Of a DNA stretch of 10,489 nt, positions 1-7,271 are shown piece by piece; position 1 is the stretch's first letter; the number at the start of each line of letters is the position of its first letter. Below the pieces are notes generated by a model. It was not told the DNA's origin. It did no database searches and saw nothing but the letters and a program-made list of their open reading frames with translations. Location of the stretch: NCBI GenBank assembly GCA_041669745.1, contig JBAYAO010000046.1, forward strand, positions 1-10,489, read 5' to 3'. Source of the stretch: JBAZDV01 sp041669745 (GTDB lineage Archaea > Thermoplasmatota > Thermoplasmata > Methanomassiliicoccales > Methanomethylophilaceae). The position numbers were made by a program, and so were the translations under genes.

Positions 1-1
1 A

Positions 2-121
2 CTCGGTACACCTGCTCAAAAAGTAACATTGGACGGAAATTTTACGAATATCGTAGACCCTGCCAAGCTCAAAAAATACCGTCAGGAACTTGAAAAAGAT
101 GAGGACATCGGAACTCAATGA
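2..121 (+). CDS. Terminase small subunit, C-terminal fragment (partial)
   Basis: The second reading frame is open from the window edge for 39 codons to a TGA at 119-121. The visible tail is hydrophilic and ends in a charged helix-like stretch (AKLKKYRQELEKDED). It overlaps the start of the large terminase by about 23 bases, the usual arrangement for terS-terL pairs. No diagnostic motif is seen, because the DNA-binding N-terminal domain of a small terminase would lie upstream of the window. The assignment rests on position and on the charged C-terminal end, which in small terminases often contacts the large subunit or portal. It could be another small packaging-region gene. Confidence 0.55.
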   Translation, partial: LGTPAQKVTLDGNFTNIVDPAKLKKYRQELEKDEDIGTQ

Positions 122-1403
122 TCAAGAGTTGGAGATACTCTATCTAACATATCATCCCGTAGAATGGGCGGAGTTGCTCATAGAACCAACCTCGGAAATA
201 AAGTTGGATGCCTGGCAGAGAGACCTGCTGAACGATAAGTCGAGACGCATACTGTTGAACTGTCACCGACAATCGGGAAAGTCTACATTGGTCGCTATAA
301 AGGCATTGCATAGAGCATTGTTCTGGGATGACCAATTGATAATATTGGTGTCCCCGGTACTTGAACAATCATCTGAACTCTTGCTCAAGATCAAGAAATA
401 TATTCAAAACATCCCACAATATAAAGATAGGGTGAATGTGAATAATCAACTATCGTTATCTTTTGATAACGGTTCCCGTATCAAGACGCTTCCGGCAAGC
501 AATTGGAATATTCGAGGTTCGACTGCCAATTTGATAATCGTGGATGAAGCCGCCGGAATACCTGATGAGATATTCGGGGTGTTGACCCCCATGCTACTAA
601 CTACCAAGGGTCAGATGATCGTATTATCGACACCCAGGGGCAAGCATGGTAAATTCTACGAATATTATGCAGATGACCACTGGAAGCATTATGAGGTCAG
701 AGTATCGGACAATCCGCGTATGCAGACGGACGATATGAAATCCTTTCTTGAATCGGAATTACGACAGAATGGATCGAGAATGTATGGACAGGAATATGAA
801 TGCGAGTTCCTTGGAAATCTGGATGCAGGTAGGGTAAGACGCAGTTGGTGGCGTTATTACGATATCAACGACCTGACCAATATGATGCGTCAGTCGATCG
901 ACATATACATATCATGGGATACGGCCAGCAAGGATAGGGAGATAAATGACTATACGGTGGGTTCCGTATGGCTGAAAATGCAGGATAATCATTACCTTAT
1001 AGACATGTTCTGTGCAAGGGTGCTATTCCCAGAGCTTGTACGAGAAGTTGAGAATCTTAACGATAGATACAATCCGACAATGAATATCATCGAGGACAAA
1101 GCATCAGGTATCGCCCTCATACAGCAATTGCGCGAAAAACATCCGAACATGAACATCCGTCCATACAATCCCGGCAAGATGGACAAGTCTCAACGTGTCG
1201 ATATAGCGACACCGGCGATAGAGGCAGGACATGTGTTTCTGCCTGCACAATCGATGAACGGTGTGCTGATACCTACGGCGATAGCCCGCGATGTCATAGA
1301 GAATCTGGCAGAATTTCCGTTAGGCGAACATGATGATATAACGGATTCTGTTGCCATGTATCTGAATTATCATCGGACGAGATATGAACTTTACTTATGC
1401 TGA
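99..1403 (+). CDS. terL: Terminase large subunit (ATPase and nuclease)
   Basis: This is the DNA-packaging motor, which cuts concatemeric viral DNA and pumps it through the portal using ATP. Residues, counted from the ATG at 99 (434 aa): variant Walker A CHRQSGKST at about 55-63; Walker B LIIVDEA at about 145-151; coupling motif LSTPRG at about 176-181; then an RNase H-like nuclease domain with acidic residues at D274 (SWDTASKD), E332/D333 (IIEDKASG) and D412/D413/D416 (HDDITDS). Both domains and their key residues are intact and the length is normal. The C-terminal half resembles the terminase family that includes ORF9 of Methanobacterium phage psiM2, as far as can be judged by eye. A TTG at 90 in the same frame is an alternative start; ATG 99 is preferred as the stronger codon. 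The stop is TGA, followed at once by promoter P1. Confidence 0.96.
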   Translation: MRTSELNDQELEILYLTYHPVEWAELLIEPTSEIKLDAWQRDLLNDKSRRILLNCHRQSGKSTLVAIKALHRALFWDDQLIILVSPVLEQSSELLLKIKKYIQNIPQYKDRVNVNNQLSLSFDNGSRIKTLPASNWNIRGSTANLIIVDEAAGIPDEIFGVLTPMLLTTKGQMIVLSTPRGKHGKFYEYYADDHWKHYEVRVSDNPRMQTDDMKSFLESELRQNGSRMYGQEYECEFLGNLDAGRVRRSWWRYYDINDLTNMMRQSIDIYISWDTASKDREINDYTVGSVWLKMQDNHYLIDMFCARVLFPELVREVENLNDRYNPTMNIIEDKASGIALIQQLREKHPNMNIRPYNPGKMDKSQRVDIATPAIEAGHVFLPAQSMNGVLIPTAIARDVIENLAEFPLGEHDDITDSVAMYLNYHRTRYELYLC

Positions 1404-1405
1404 TT

Positions 1406-1416
1406 TTATTTAAATA
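1406..1416 (+). promoter_or_regulatory. Archaeal TATA-box promoter P1 (portal block)
   Basis: The core TTATTTAAATA lies directly after the terL stop. Its TTTAAATA part (1409-1416) is followed by exactly 21 bases and then the ATG of the portal gene. An archaeal TATA box sits about 26 bases before the transcription start, so the RNA should begin at or next to the ATG, giving a leaderless message. The same core and spacing recur at P2 and P3. The T-rich stretch 1404-1411 could also help end terL transcription. Confidence 0.8.
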
Positions 1417-1437
1417 GTGTTATGTCGATGTGGTCAT

Positions 1438-2667
1438 ATGGGTCTGTTCCATCGCAATAAAAAGGGATTAGGAGACTTTTCTGCATCATTCACCAATGTA
1501 GGCGGTGTCAATGCGATAGGACGTTCATATTCGCAGCAGACCAAAGAAGGATATGACATCAACCCATATGTGTACAGGTGCGTACATGCACGTGCGGCTC
1601 CATGCGCAAGTATCGATTTCGTACTTTACGATAAGAACGATGAGATAATGGATGACCGTAATCATAAACTCTACAAGCTCCTGGACAGGCCGAACCCAAG
1701 GATGTCCGGGCGTGATTTCAAATACGAATTGCAAGCACAGCTTGGCATAAACGGCAATGCATTCGTCTATCCTATAAAGACGGTTCTGGGAGTAAGTGAA
1801 TTATGGTCTATATCTCCAGATCGTGTTAATTATCTCCCATCCAACAATATCTTCGATCCAGTGCAATATTGGCAGGTCAACGTAGGTAACGGTGTGATAA
1901 CCATCATGCCGGAGGATATGATACATCTGAAAACCTTCTCCACCGAATATGATGGCGTTCTTGGTGTTTCTCCCATGCAGGCTGCCGGACTTTCGATAGC
2001 TCAACAGAATGCGGCACGTGAATGGAATACAAGCGTGCTTAAAAACGGAGCCAAGAACGGTATGCAGATAGACATTCCTGGAGAGATGACCTCGGAAGGA
2101 TTGGACAGATTCAAAGAAAAATTCAGAAGCGAATATGTTGGTCCACAAAATTCAGGTAAAACCATGTTCTTCACAAATGGAACAAAAGCGGAAGCAATGG
2201 GCTTTACCGCCGTCGAAATGGATTATGCTAACGGCATTACCGTCTCTGCCAAAGAGATAGCGATAGCATATCAGGTTCCGCCTGAAAAAGTAGGCGATTC
2301 CGCCAATAAGACCTATTCCAATATGCAGGAAGCTAATAAGGAGTTTGCTTCAAACACATTGGTATCACTGATGGATCAGATGTGCGATGTCCTGACGCTC
2401 GGATTGGTCAGGTATTATCCTGATGTGGGACGCATAGGTTACGACCCTGAGCAGATAAGTGACTTGCTTGGAGATAAAGCAACGATGCTCACGGCATATA
2501 ATGGATGCAGCTTCCTGACGCTAAACGAAAAACGCGAAGCTCTTGGGTATCGTCCTGTGGATGCGAGCGGGGATGTCATCATGGTTCCAATGGGTAACAT
2601 ACCTTTAAATGAAGCAGTTCAGCCTGCCATACCAATCGAACCGCCAGAGGATGATACAGGTGTATGA
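1438..2667 (+). CDS. Portal protein (HK97 type)
   Basis: This would form the ring at the unique capsid vertex through which DNA enters and to which the tail connectors dock. The protein is 409 aa, a normal size for the HK97-like portal family. Features typical of that family are the MGLF start, the early segment INPYVYRCVHARAA (about 41-54 from this start), the HKLYKLLDRPNPRMSG block and the mid-protein INGNAFVYP stretch. The start at ATG 1438 is chosen over an upstream GTG at 1417. It lies 21 bases after P1, matching the two other promoter-proximal genes, and the 1417 codon abuts the TATA box and so would probably not be transcribed. The 3' end overlaps the MuF gene by a few bases, so the two are likely co-transcribed and translationally coupled. 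Confidence 0.95.
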   Translation: MGLFHRNKKGLGDFSASFTNVGGVNAIGRSYSQQTKEGYDINPYVYRCVHARAAPCASIDFVLYDKNDEIMDDRNHKLYKLLDRPNPRMSGRDFKYELQAQLGINGNAFVYPIKTVLGVSELWSISPDRVNYLPSNNIFDPVQYWQVNVGNGVITIMPEDMIHLKTFSTEYDGVLGVSPMQAAGLSIAQQNAAREWNTSVLKNGAKNGMQIDIPGEMTSEGLDRFKEKFRSEYVGPQNSGKTMFFTNGTKAEAMGFTAVEMDYANGITVSAKEIAIAYQVPPEKVGDSANKTYSNMQEANKEFASNTLVSLMDQMCDVLTLGLVRYYPDVGRIGYDPEQISDLLGDKATMLTAYNGCSFLTLNEKREALGYRPVDASGDVIMVPMGNIPLNEAVQPAIPIEPPEDDTGV

Positions 2668-3463
2668 GTTATCGTCTGTCAAGATTCTGACTGAAAGAAA
2701 ATCGACAAAAGCACAGGATGCGGTTGCATCGCGCACCATCGAAGCTCTGCGCAACAAATATGAACGTTCTTTGAATTACAACTTTAAACGTGTTTTCAAG
2801 AAAATCGGTCAGAATCTTTCGGTATTGAGCATAGATGCAGATGATACAGATGTCTGGAAGGCGATACATGCAGAGGATGCATGGCAATACAACATTCTCG
2901 ATACAGTATATACTTCGATGTCAGATGATGTCTGGCCATTGATCGCCGATAACACTTTGCTTAAATCGATGCAATTCAAAAAAGAACCTCCGATCTATAA
3001 GCTCAATGTTAGGGAATGGATTCGTAAGAATGCGGGTCAGCATATCAAATACATTGACAGCGCTACTTTGTCGGACATACGTATGACAATGGAAACCTCA
3101 GGAACGACTGCTGAATTCAGATCGGGCATAGAACAATATTTTACATTATCGACACCGAATCGCGCATATACGATTGCACGTACAGAAAGTGCGGCGGCAT
3201 CGGAAGTTTCAGGCAATATTTCGGCGAAAACCTACGATACCGGCAGAGAAAAGGTAAAGCGATGGAAAACGATAGGCGACCCGGAAGTACGCGACCAGCA
3301 TCAGATGATGAACAACGTCGTCGTGGGATTCGATGAACTGTTTAAAGTGCCTTCTAAATACGGATTCGATCTGTTGGAATATCCTCTGGATTCGTCTCAT
3401 GGAGCAACAGCAGGCAATATTGTCAACTGTCGATGCCATACTGCATATGAGTACAAAAAATAA
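2660..3463 (+). CDS. MuF-like head morphogenesis protein
   Basis: This is a minor head protein of the phage Mu gpF / SPP1 gp7 family, usually encoded just after the portal and bound to it inside the procapsid. The MuF domain fills the C-terminal third: ARTESAAASEVSG (about 173-185), a KRWKT strand, H214 in RDQHQMMN, and the closing NCRC motif at about 256-259. The N-terminal two thirds are charged and mostly helical, without a recognised enzymatic domain. The start is uncertain. GTG 2660 has a Shine-Dalgarno-like AGAGG (2646-2650) nine bases upstream; ATG 2651 directly abuts that site; ATG 2609 would overlap the portal by 59 bases. All three share the same frame. It ends with TAA, and P2 follows immediately. 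No toxin domain of the kind fused to some MuF proteins is visible. Confidence 0.9.
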   Translation: MYELSSVKILTERKSTKAQDAVASRTIEALRNKYERSLNYNFKRVFKKIGQNLSVLSIDADDTDVWKAIHAEDAWQYNILDTVYTSMSDDVWPLIADNTLLKSMQFKKEPPIYKLNVREWIRKNAGQHIKYIDSATLSDIRMTMETSGTTAEFRSGIEQYFTLSTPNRAYTIARTESAAASEVSGNISAKTYDTGREKVKRWKTIGDPEVRDQHQMMNNVVVGFDELFKVPSKYGFDLLEYPLDSSHGATAGNIVNCRCHTAYEYKK

Positions 3464-3466
3464 ACA

Positions 3467-3477
3467 TTATTTAAATA
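3467..3477 (+). promoter_or_regulatory. Archaeal TATA-box promoter P2 (protease-capsid block)
   Basis: The core TTATTTAAATA begins a few bases after the MuF stop. TTTAAATA (3470-3477) is followed by exactly 21 bases and the protease ATG at 3499, predicting a leaderless RNA. The wider 15 bases ATTATTTAAATATCC (3466-3480) are identical to P3 (5831-5845). A dedicated promoter for the protease and capsid genes fits the need for large amounts of capsid protein. Confidence 0.82.
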
Positions 3478-3498
3478 TCCTATAATGGATAATGTTGT

Positions 3499-4257
3499 AT
3501 GACCAAATCGACAAACAGCTTTTTAAATATGGAGGTCAAAGCCATAGGTGATACCGAAGGCGGATTCACAGGTACGTTGTCCACATATTCTAATATCGAT
3601 GAGGTCGGGGACATATGCGTAGAGGGCTGTTTCGAGCAGTCGCTTAAAAATCGAGGTCAAAAGAGAACGCTTCTTTGGCAGCACAATGATTTTGAGCCGA
3701 TTGGAAATTTTAACGTTGTTGACAGTAAGAATGACCTTAAGATAGAAGGTTCGTTCAACATGGATACTAGGCGCGGAAGGGAAGGATACAGCCTCCTCAA
3801 ACGCGGTGACATAAACGGTCTGTCAATCGGTTATCTGGTCAATGACTATTCGTACAATTCGGACGGCATACGTCTCCTGAAAGCAGTCGATCTATTGGAG
3901 GGATCATTGGTGACATTTCCGGCGAATACGCGGGCAACCGCACAGGCAAAGGCACTCTCTAAACGCAAGACGGGCATCGTAAAGAAGCTTCTTGCGGTCA
4001 AAGGGATAAAACAGATGGATGAAGCAGAACGAAATGGCATTGTCGAAGAACTGTACAACCTGGTTGTCAGTCTAATAGATGATGGTTCGGAAACCAATCC
4101 TGATGAAGAAGGTTCTAAAGAGGATACGGAATTGGATCCTGAAGAGAATCCCGATGATGAATCAAAGCTGTGTGGAACCGATGAGGACCTGGAAAAGATA
4201 AAAAGCGCGATTTTGGAAAAAACAAAAGAACTGAAACAAATGCGAGGGATAATATGA
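3499..4257 (+). CDS. Prohead maturation protease (HK97 type) with acidic tail
   Basis: This is a serine protease of the HK97 prohead protease family (herpesvirus assemblin-like fold). It would trim the capsid protein's scaffold and itself inside the procapsid. The protease domain covers about residues 12-150: the GDICVEGCFEQSL segment, the catalytic-type histidine H62 (LLWQHND), serine S109 (GLSIGY), and E134 in DLLEGSLVTFPAN. The remaining part is unusual in composition. Residues 194-231 are very acidic (runs of D and E), followed by a lysine and glutamate rich helix to the C-terminus at 252, which may act as an internal scaffold or targeting segment. ATG 3499 is chosen because of the 21-base spacing from P2; M11 (ATG 3529) is an in-frame alternative. 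Its stop overlaps the capsid gene start as ATGA. Confidence 0.94.
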   Translation: MTKSTNSFLNMEVKAIGDTEGGFTGTLSTYSNIDEVGDICVEGCFEQSLKNRGQKRTLLWQHNDFEPIGNFNVVDSKNDLKIEGSFNMDTRRGREGYSLLKRGDINGLSIGYLVNDYSYNSDGIRLLKAVDLLEGSLVTFPANTRATAQAKALSKRKTGIVKKLLAVKGIKQMDEAERNGIVEELYNLVVSLIDDGSETNPDEEGSKEDTELDPEENPDDESKLCGTDEDLEKIKSAILEKTKELKQMRGII

Positions 4258-5387
4258 CCGATGTGAAAAAAGAGATAGATGAGCTCCTTGGGGGCTATAA
4301 TGCCGAAATCAAGGCAATGGCCGATGAAATCAAAGGTAACATCGGTGGATATGCCGAGACCAAAGCAGCGATAGAAGAATTCAAGAAACAGAACAAAGAC
4401 CTGCTAGAAGCAGTTGCAGAAATGCAGACGAAGATGGCAAAGGGCATAACAGTTGGTAATACCAACATCTACGACAGGCCCGAAGTCAAAGGCATGGGCA
4501 ACTGGATGAAGCAGAATGCAGAAGGCAAGGCAATGACCGTGAATTACGGTCCCAGTGGCGGATACGTCGTTCCTCCTGTACTTGTAGCCCAGGTTCAGAT
4601 GCAGCTGAGGGATATGGACCCGATAAGACAGTACGCGAACATCATTTCAATTACGGGAAGTCTTGCCGAAGTGCCGTATGAGGATACCGATGCAGATGCC
4701 GAATGGGTCGGAGAGATAGAAACGAGGAACAACACGACTGCTCCCGGTCTCGGTTTGAACAACATCCCTGTGAATACCTTGCAGGCCACGATACCTGTTT
4801 CAAGGAATCTGCTTGCAGATGGTGTGATCAATGTCGAGCAGTATGTCATAGATCGTGTGATGAACAAGTTCGGCAGAAAAGAAGGTGCCGCATTCGTTAC
4901 CGGTGCAGGTGTAAAAACACCGCAGGGGATATTCACATCGAGTAAACTCACCACGATGAACGGGGGGTCTACGAGCGCGATAACATGTGACAACCTCATT
5001 GACCTTAAAGCTAACCTCCCGTCAGCCATAGATGCGGATGCGGTCTACATCATGAACAAGAAAACAGCAGCCTATCTCAGAAAGCTCAAGGACACATATG
5101 GACAGTATCTCTGGCAGCCTGCAATGTCCGCAGGAATGCCTCCGACATTCGATGGGCAGCCCGTAGTGATCGCTCCGAGCGCACCTGTCATGGCAAGTGC
5201 GGCGATACCGATAGTCTATGGTAGACTTAAGGACTACACCATCGTCGATAGGATGGATATCGACATGATAAGGGATGAGACGACCGCGAAAAAGACCAAC
5301 CAGATTGAGTTCACCTTCAACAAGCGCGTAGGTGGCGGAATCACACAGAGTACGTCATTCTATGGCCTAAAGATGAGTACATCATAA
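4254..5387 (+). CDS. Major capsid protein (HK97 fold)
   Basis: This 377 aa protein is the shell subunit. Residues 1 to about 65 are charged and helical (a coiled-coil delta domain) and probably act as a built-in scaffold removed by the neighbouring protease. The HK97-fold body begins around the SGGYVVPP motif at 101-108, typical of this family, and continues through the EWVGEIETRNN segment, which fits the E-loop, to a C-terminal QIEFTFNKRVGGGI stretch. The gene overlaps the protease by four bases (ATGA) and has a Shine-Dalgarno-like GAGGG at 4244-4248, five bases before the ATG, so it is read from the P2 transcript. Whether subunits are cross-linked as in HK97 cannot be told from the sequence. 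No separate scaffold gene is seen between protease and capsid. Confidence 0.96.
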   Translation: MTDVKKEIDELLGGYNAEIKAMADEIKGNIGGYAETKAAIEEFKKQNKDLLEAVAEMQTKMAKGITVGNTNIYDRPEVKGMGNWMKQNAEGKAMTVNYGPSGGYVVPPVLVAQVQMQLRDMDPIRQYANIISITGSLAEVPYEDTDADAEWVGEIETRNNTTAPGLGLNNIPVNTLQATIPVSRNLLADGVINVEQYVIDRVMNKFGRKEGAAFVTGAGVKTPQGIFTSSKLTTMNGGSTSAITCDNLIDLKANLPSAIDADAVYIMNKKTAAYLRKLKDTYGQYLWQPAMSAGMPPTFDGQPVVIAPSAPVMASAAIPIVYGRLKDYTIVDRMDIDMIRDETTAKKTNQIEFTFNKRVGGGITQSTSFYGLKMSTS

Positions 5388-5392
5388 AGGAG
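5387..5392 (+). promoter_or_regulatory. Shine-Dalgarno site AAGGAG for the gene at 5402
   Basis: AAGGAG lies nine bases before ATG 5402 and overlaps the capsid stop codon by one base. It decides the start: the in-frame TTG at 5393 abuts the site with no spacer and so is unlikely to be used. Confidence 0.7.
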
Positions 5393-5401
5393 TTGAAAAA
5401 A

Positions 5402-5797
5402 ATGATATACGAGGAAGTAACTCAAAAAGGTGTTGGAATCTCGATTGCACCGGCAGTCATCAAGGTGGATACCACAGGTTCGGCATTCGATCTCGGAGAG
5501 TATGCAAGTGCTATCATCGTCATCACTGCCGCCGCATATGTCGATACAACATTCACATTCTCCCTTACAGAGTGTGACACTGCGGCAGGCGAATATACGG
5601 CCGTGGCATCTACGGATATCGTGGGTACACCGATAAGTGTCGCAACAGACAGTGCGGCTGCACAGGTTGGCATCATCGGATATATCGGAAACAAGCGGTA
5701 TATCAAAGTGGTGGCGACCAAGGGCGGAACCGCATCAACGGGCAGTGTCATCGGTGCGAACATCATCGGCGGATTCAAGAGATACAGTACCGCATAA
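5402..5797 (+). CDS. Small beta-rich protein after capsid; putative head decoration protein
   Basis: The product is 131 aa, rich in Ala, Thr, Val and Ile, with alternating hydrophobic residues suggesting a beta-sandwich and no membrane segment. Short proteins of this kind, with a late GNKRYIKVV-type strand (about 101-109), are common immediately downstream of HK97-type capsid genes in bacterial phages. They are usually left as hypothetical or proposed to be decoration or fibre-like proteins. Here the call rests on position, size and composition, not on a proven family. It is the last gene of the P2 block and is followed by a strong hairpin terminator, so its dosage may be tied to that of the capsid protein, as expected for an outer-surface decoration protein. 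The start at ATG 5402 is set by the AAGGAG site. Confidence 0.75.
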   Translation: MIYEEVTQKGVGISIAPAVIKVDTTGSAFDLGEYASAIIVITAAAYVDTTFTFSLTECDTAAGEYTAVASTDIVGTPISVATDSAAAQVGIIGYIGNKRYIKVVATKGGTASTGSVIGANIIGGFKRYSTA

Positions 5798-5801
5798 ACA
5801 T

Positions 5802-5827
5802 GCAGGGGAAACCCTGCTTTTTCTTTT
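5802..5827 (+). terminator. Hairpin and T-tract terminator closing the capsid block
   Basis: A perfect six-base-pair stem, GCAGGG (5802-5807) with CCCTGC (5812-5817), encloses a GAAA tetraloop (GNRA type) and is followed by TTTTTCTTTT (5818-5827). It sits four bases after the stop of the putative decoration gene. The form is that of a bacterial intrinsic terminator. In archaea the T-tract alone can end transcription, and the stem may add 3'-end stability. Confidence 0.8.
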
Positions 5828-5831
5828 ATAA

Positions 5832-5842
5832 TTATTTAAATA
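5832..5842 (+). promoter_or_regulatory. Archaeal TATA-box promoter P3 (neck and tail block)
   Basis: The core TTATTTAAATA starts four bases after the T-tract of the terminator. TTTAAATA (5835-5842) is followed by exactly 21 bases and the ATG at 5864. The surrounding 15 bases ATTATTTAAATATCC (5831-5845) match P2 perfectly. It would drive the tightly packed neck and tail genes downstream as one leaderless-starting transcript. Confidence 0.83.
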
Positions 5843-5863
5843 TCCATTTGTTGATATTCCAAT

Positions 5864-6394
5864 ATGGGCAGTGTCATCTATGACCATTATACAATTGAAG
5901 ATGCAAACCAGAGCATCATAGAACCGATAACCGAGAACATGGTCAAGAATGATCTGAAAGTCGAAGAATCATATGATGCCAACACAGCAGTCATAGGTAC
6001 TTATATAACGACCGCCCGTAACATGATCGAGAATCATCTTAATTGTGTCGTTGTTTCCAGGATTTTTACGACAATACAGACAGGATATATACAAAGAGTT
6101 CAGCTTAAGACACCCATTGTATCAATATCATCTGTCATAGTTACTGATGATTCGGATAATGTTATTACATTGTCATCGGATGAATATCTTCTGTCCCGTT
6201 TAACGGGCATATTGGTCTTGGATGTCGATTATCAGACAAAAAGGATTGAAGTGGAGTATAGGGCAGGGATGGACGATATACCTTCTGCGATACAGCAAGG
6301 ATGTCTGCGCGTTGTCAGAGACCTATATTCGGGCATACAAGTCGATATATCGACAGTGAAAGAACTGGAAATCTACAGGAGTTTACCGATATGA
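5864..6394 (+). CDS. Head-tail connector, gp6-like adaptor
   Basis: This 176 aa protein is the first gene of the tail block. The N-terminal pattern IIEPITENMVKNDLKV (about 18-33) followed by an AxxMIE helix (ARNMIENHLN, 51-60) is typical of the HK97 gp6 / SPP1 gp15 connector family, which forms a ring under the portal. The middle is beta-rich (VQLKTPIVSISSV), and the C-terminal helix (IPSAIQQGCLRVVRDLY) also matches that family. The start is ATG 5864, 21 bases after P3, with no Shine-Dalgarno site, consistent with leaderless translation. Its TGA stop overlaps the next gene as ATGA. Position directly before the gp10-like and tail terminator genes supports the role. Confidence 0.87.
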   Translation: MGSVIYDHYTIEDANQSIIEPITENMVKNDLKVEESYDANTAVIGTYITTARNMIENHLNCVVVSRIFTTIQTGYIQRVQLKTPIVSISSVIVTDDSDNVITLSSDEYLLSRLTGILVLDVDYQTKRIEVEYRAGMDDIPSAIQQGCLRVVRDLYSGIQVDISTVKELEIYRSLPI

Positions 6395-6858
6395 CATCTT
6401 ATAGAGTATCGATAGATGACCTGTCCGACTTTTCGCAGGCCATGGATTTGCTTCGGTCGGAATGGCCATCGATACGGGAACGTGCATTGGGAGAAGCTTT
6501 GCAGATGTCGATAGAAGGCGAAATAAAAAGCAGAACCCCGCGATCTAAGAAAGGTCTGCCGAAATACAAATATTACGCCAATGCAGGATTGGGAAATCTT
6601 AGAAACGACTATCGTTTGCAAGAGGTCTCTAATGGGGGGTCAAGATGTGAATTCATGGTCGGCTATCCGAATGTCGAGTATGCCATGGCTGTACACGAAA
6701 TGAAAGACCCTACTGCAAGCGGAAAGGCCGTTCAATGGTCTGCACCCGGGACAGGTAACAAATTCCTCGAAAAACCGATATATGACAGTAAGGATGAGAT
6801 ACCTGCGAATATCTGTGACAATATAGATTTCATGTTGAAGTCCGTGGGGGTGTTCTGA
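6391..6858 (+). CDS. HK97 gp10-like neck / tail completion protein
   Basis: The product is 155 aa. The C-terminal half has the pattern expected of HK97 gp10-like and related minor capsid or tail completion proteins: YAMAVHEM (about 97-104) with the conserved histidine-glutamate, then NKFLEKPIY (about 123-131). The N-terminus is a helix (SEWPSIRERALGEALQ), also usual. The true start is ATG 6391, which overlaps the connector stop and has AGGAG at 6377-6381 nine bases upstream. An open frame extends further upstream but only inside the connector gene. Proteins of this group sit at the head-tail junction. The exact role (head closure or tail completion) cannot be fixed from sequence alone. Confidence 0.85.
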   Translation: MTSYRVSIDDLSDFSQAMDLLRSEWPSIRERALGEALQMSIEGEIKSRTPRSKKGLPKYKYYANAGLGNLRNDYRLQEVSNGGSRCEFMVGYPNVEYAMAVHEMKDPTASGKAVQWSAPGTGNKFLEKPIYDSKDEIPANICDNIDFMLKSVGVF

Positions 6859-7271
6859 TGGGATATGATATCGAGACCGATGTCCTCAAGTATCTGGAAA
6901 CACAAGGGATTGGAACATTCGGGAGAACTCTGATACGTGACGTGACATCGGAGATAAGGCAATCCAAGACATCATGGGTAACATTGAAAGGTGTATCATC
7001 ATCGTTGACACCGGAACCTTTATCGGATACGGATTTCTCTCAATTCAATGTAGAGGTCTGTGGAGGTTCTTCGGAATCGGGTACGACACGAGGGGGTCAA
7101 CTTGCTTTTTCAGTTTATAAGGCATTGAGTTTGGTTCTAGATCATACGGAAGATGATACCGATTATCTTTGTATCGAGAATCTCGGTTCTCCTTTTCCTT
7201 CGATCCAGAACGGTCTGACCATATATACATGGCAGATTAAAGTAACACGATATTATGGGGGAATGACATGA
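6858..7271 (+). CDS. Tail terminator protein (minor capsid type)
   Basis: This 137 aa protein has a helix at the N-terminus (DVLKYLETQG), a central FNVEVCGG strand (about 63-70), then a helix QLAFSVYKALSLVL and a C-terminal strand TIYTWQIKVTRYY. This order fits the alpha/beta fold of tail terminators such as lambda gpU and SPP1 gp17, which cap the tail tube and join it to the head. The FSPxI-like segment SPFPSIQNG (about 111-119) is also common in these proteins. The start codon overlaps the preceding stop as TGATG, and a G-rich GGGGGTG site lies shortly upstream. Its place between the gp10-like protein and the tail tube protein is the canonical one. Confidence 0.78.
   Translation: MGYDIETDVLKYLETQGIGTFGRTLIRDVTSEIRQSKTSWVTLKGVSSSLTPEPLSDTDFSQFNVEVCGGSSESGTTRGGQLAFSVYKALSLVLDHTEDDTDYLCIENLGSPFPSIQNGLTIYTWQIKVTRYYGGMT

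Noticed and set aside
3522..3529. A further TTTAAATA inside the protease gene, just after its start
   Set aside because: It lies in codons for Phe-Leu-Asn in the protease and no start codon follows at 21 bases; it lacks the 11-base core, so a chance match is likely.
4960..4975. Six-G run in the capsid gene as a frameshift site
   Set aside because: The capsid frame reads through it as Gly-Gly and continues with family-typical sequence, so nothing suggests slippage there.
4595..5029. Long reverse-strand open frame of 144 codons opposite the capsid gene
   Set aside because: It is a shadow of the strongly supported capsid gene, with no promoter or ribosome site of its own and an unremarkable composition.
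5393..5401. TTG 5393 as the start of the putative decoration gene
   Set aside because: The AAGGAG site abuts this codon with no spacer, while ATG 5402 has a nine-base spacer.
6301..6390. Upstream extension of the gp10-like gene to 6301
   Set aside because: It would overlap most of the connector's C-terminal helix. ATG 6391 has both an ATGA overlap and an AGGAG site nine bases upstream.
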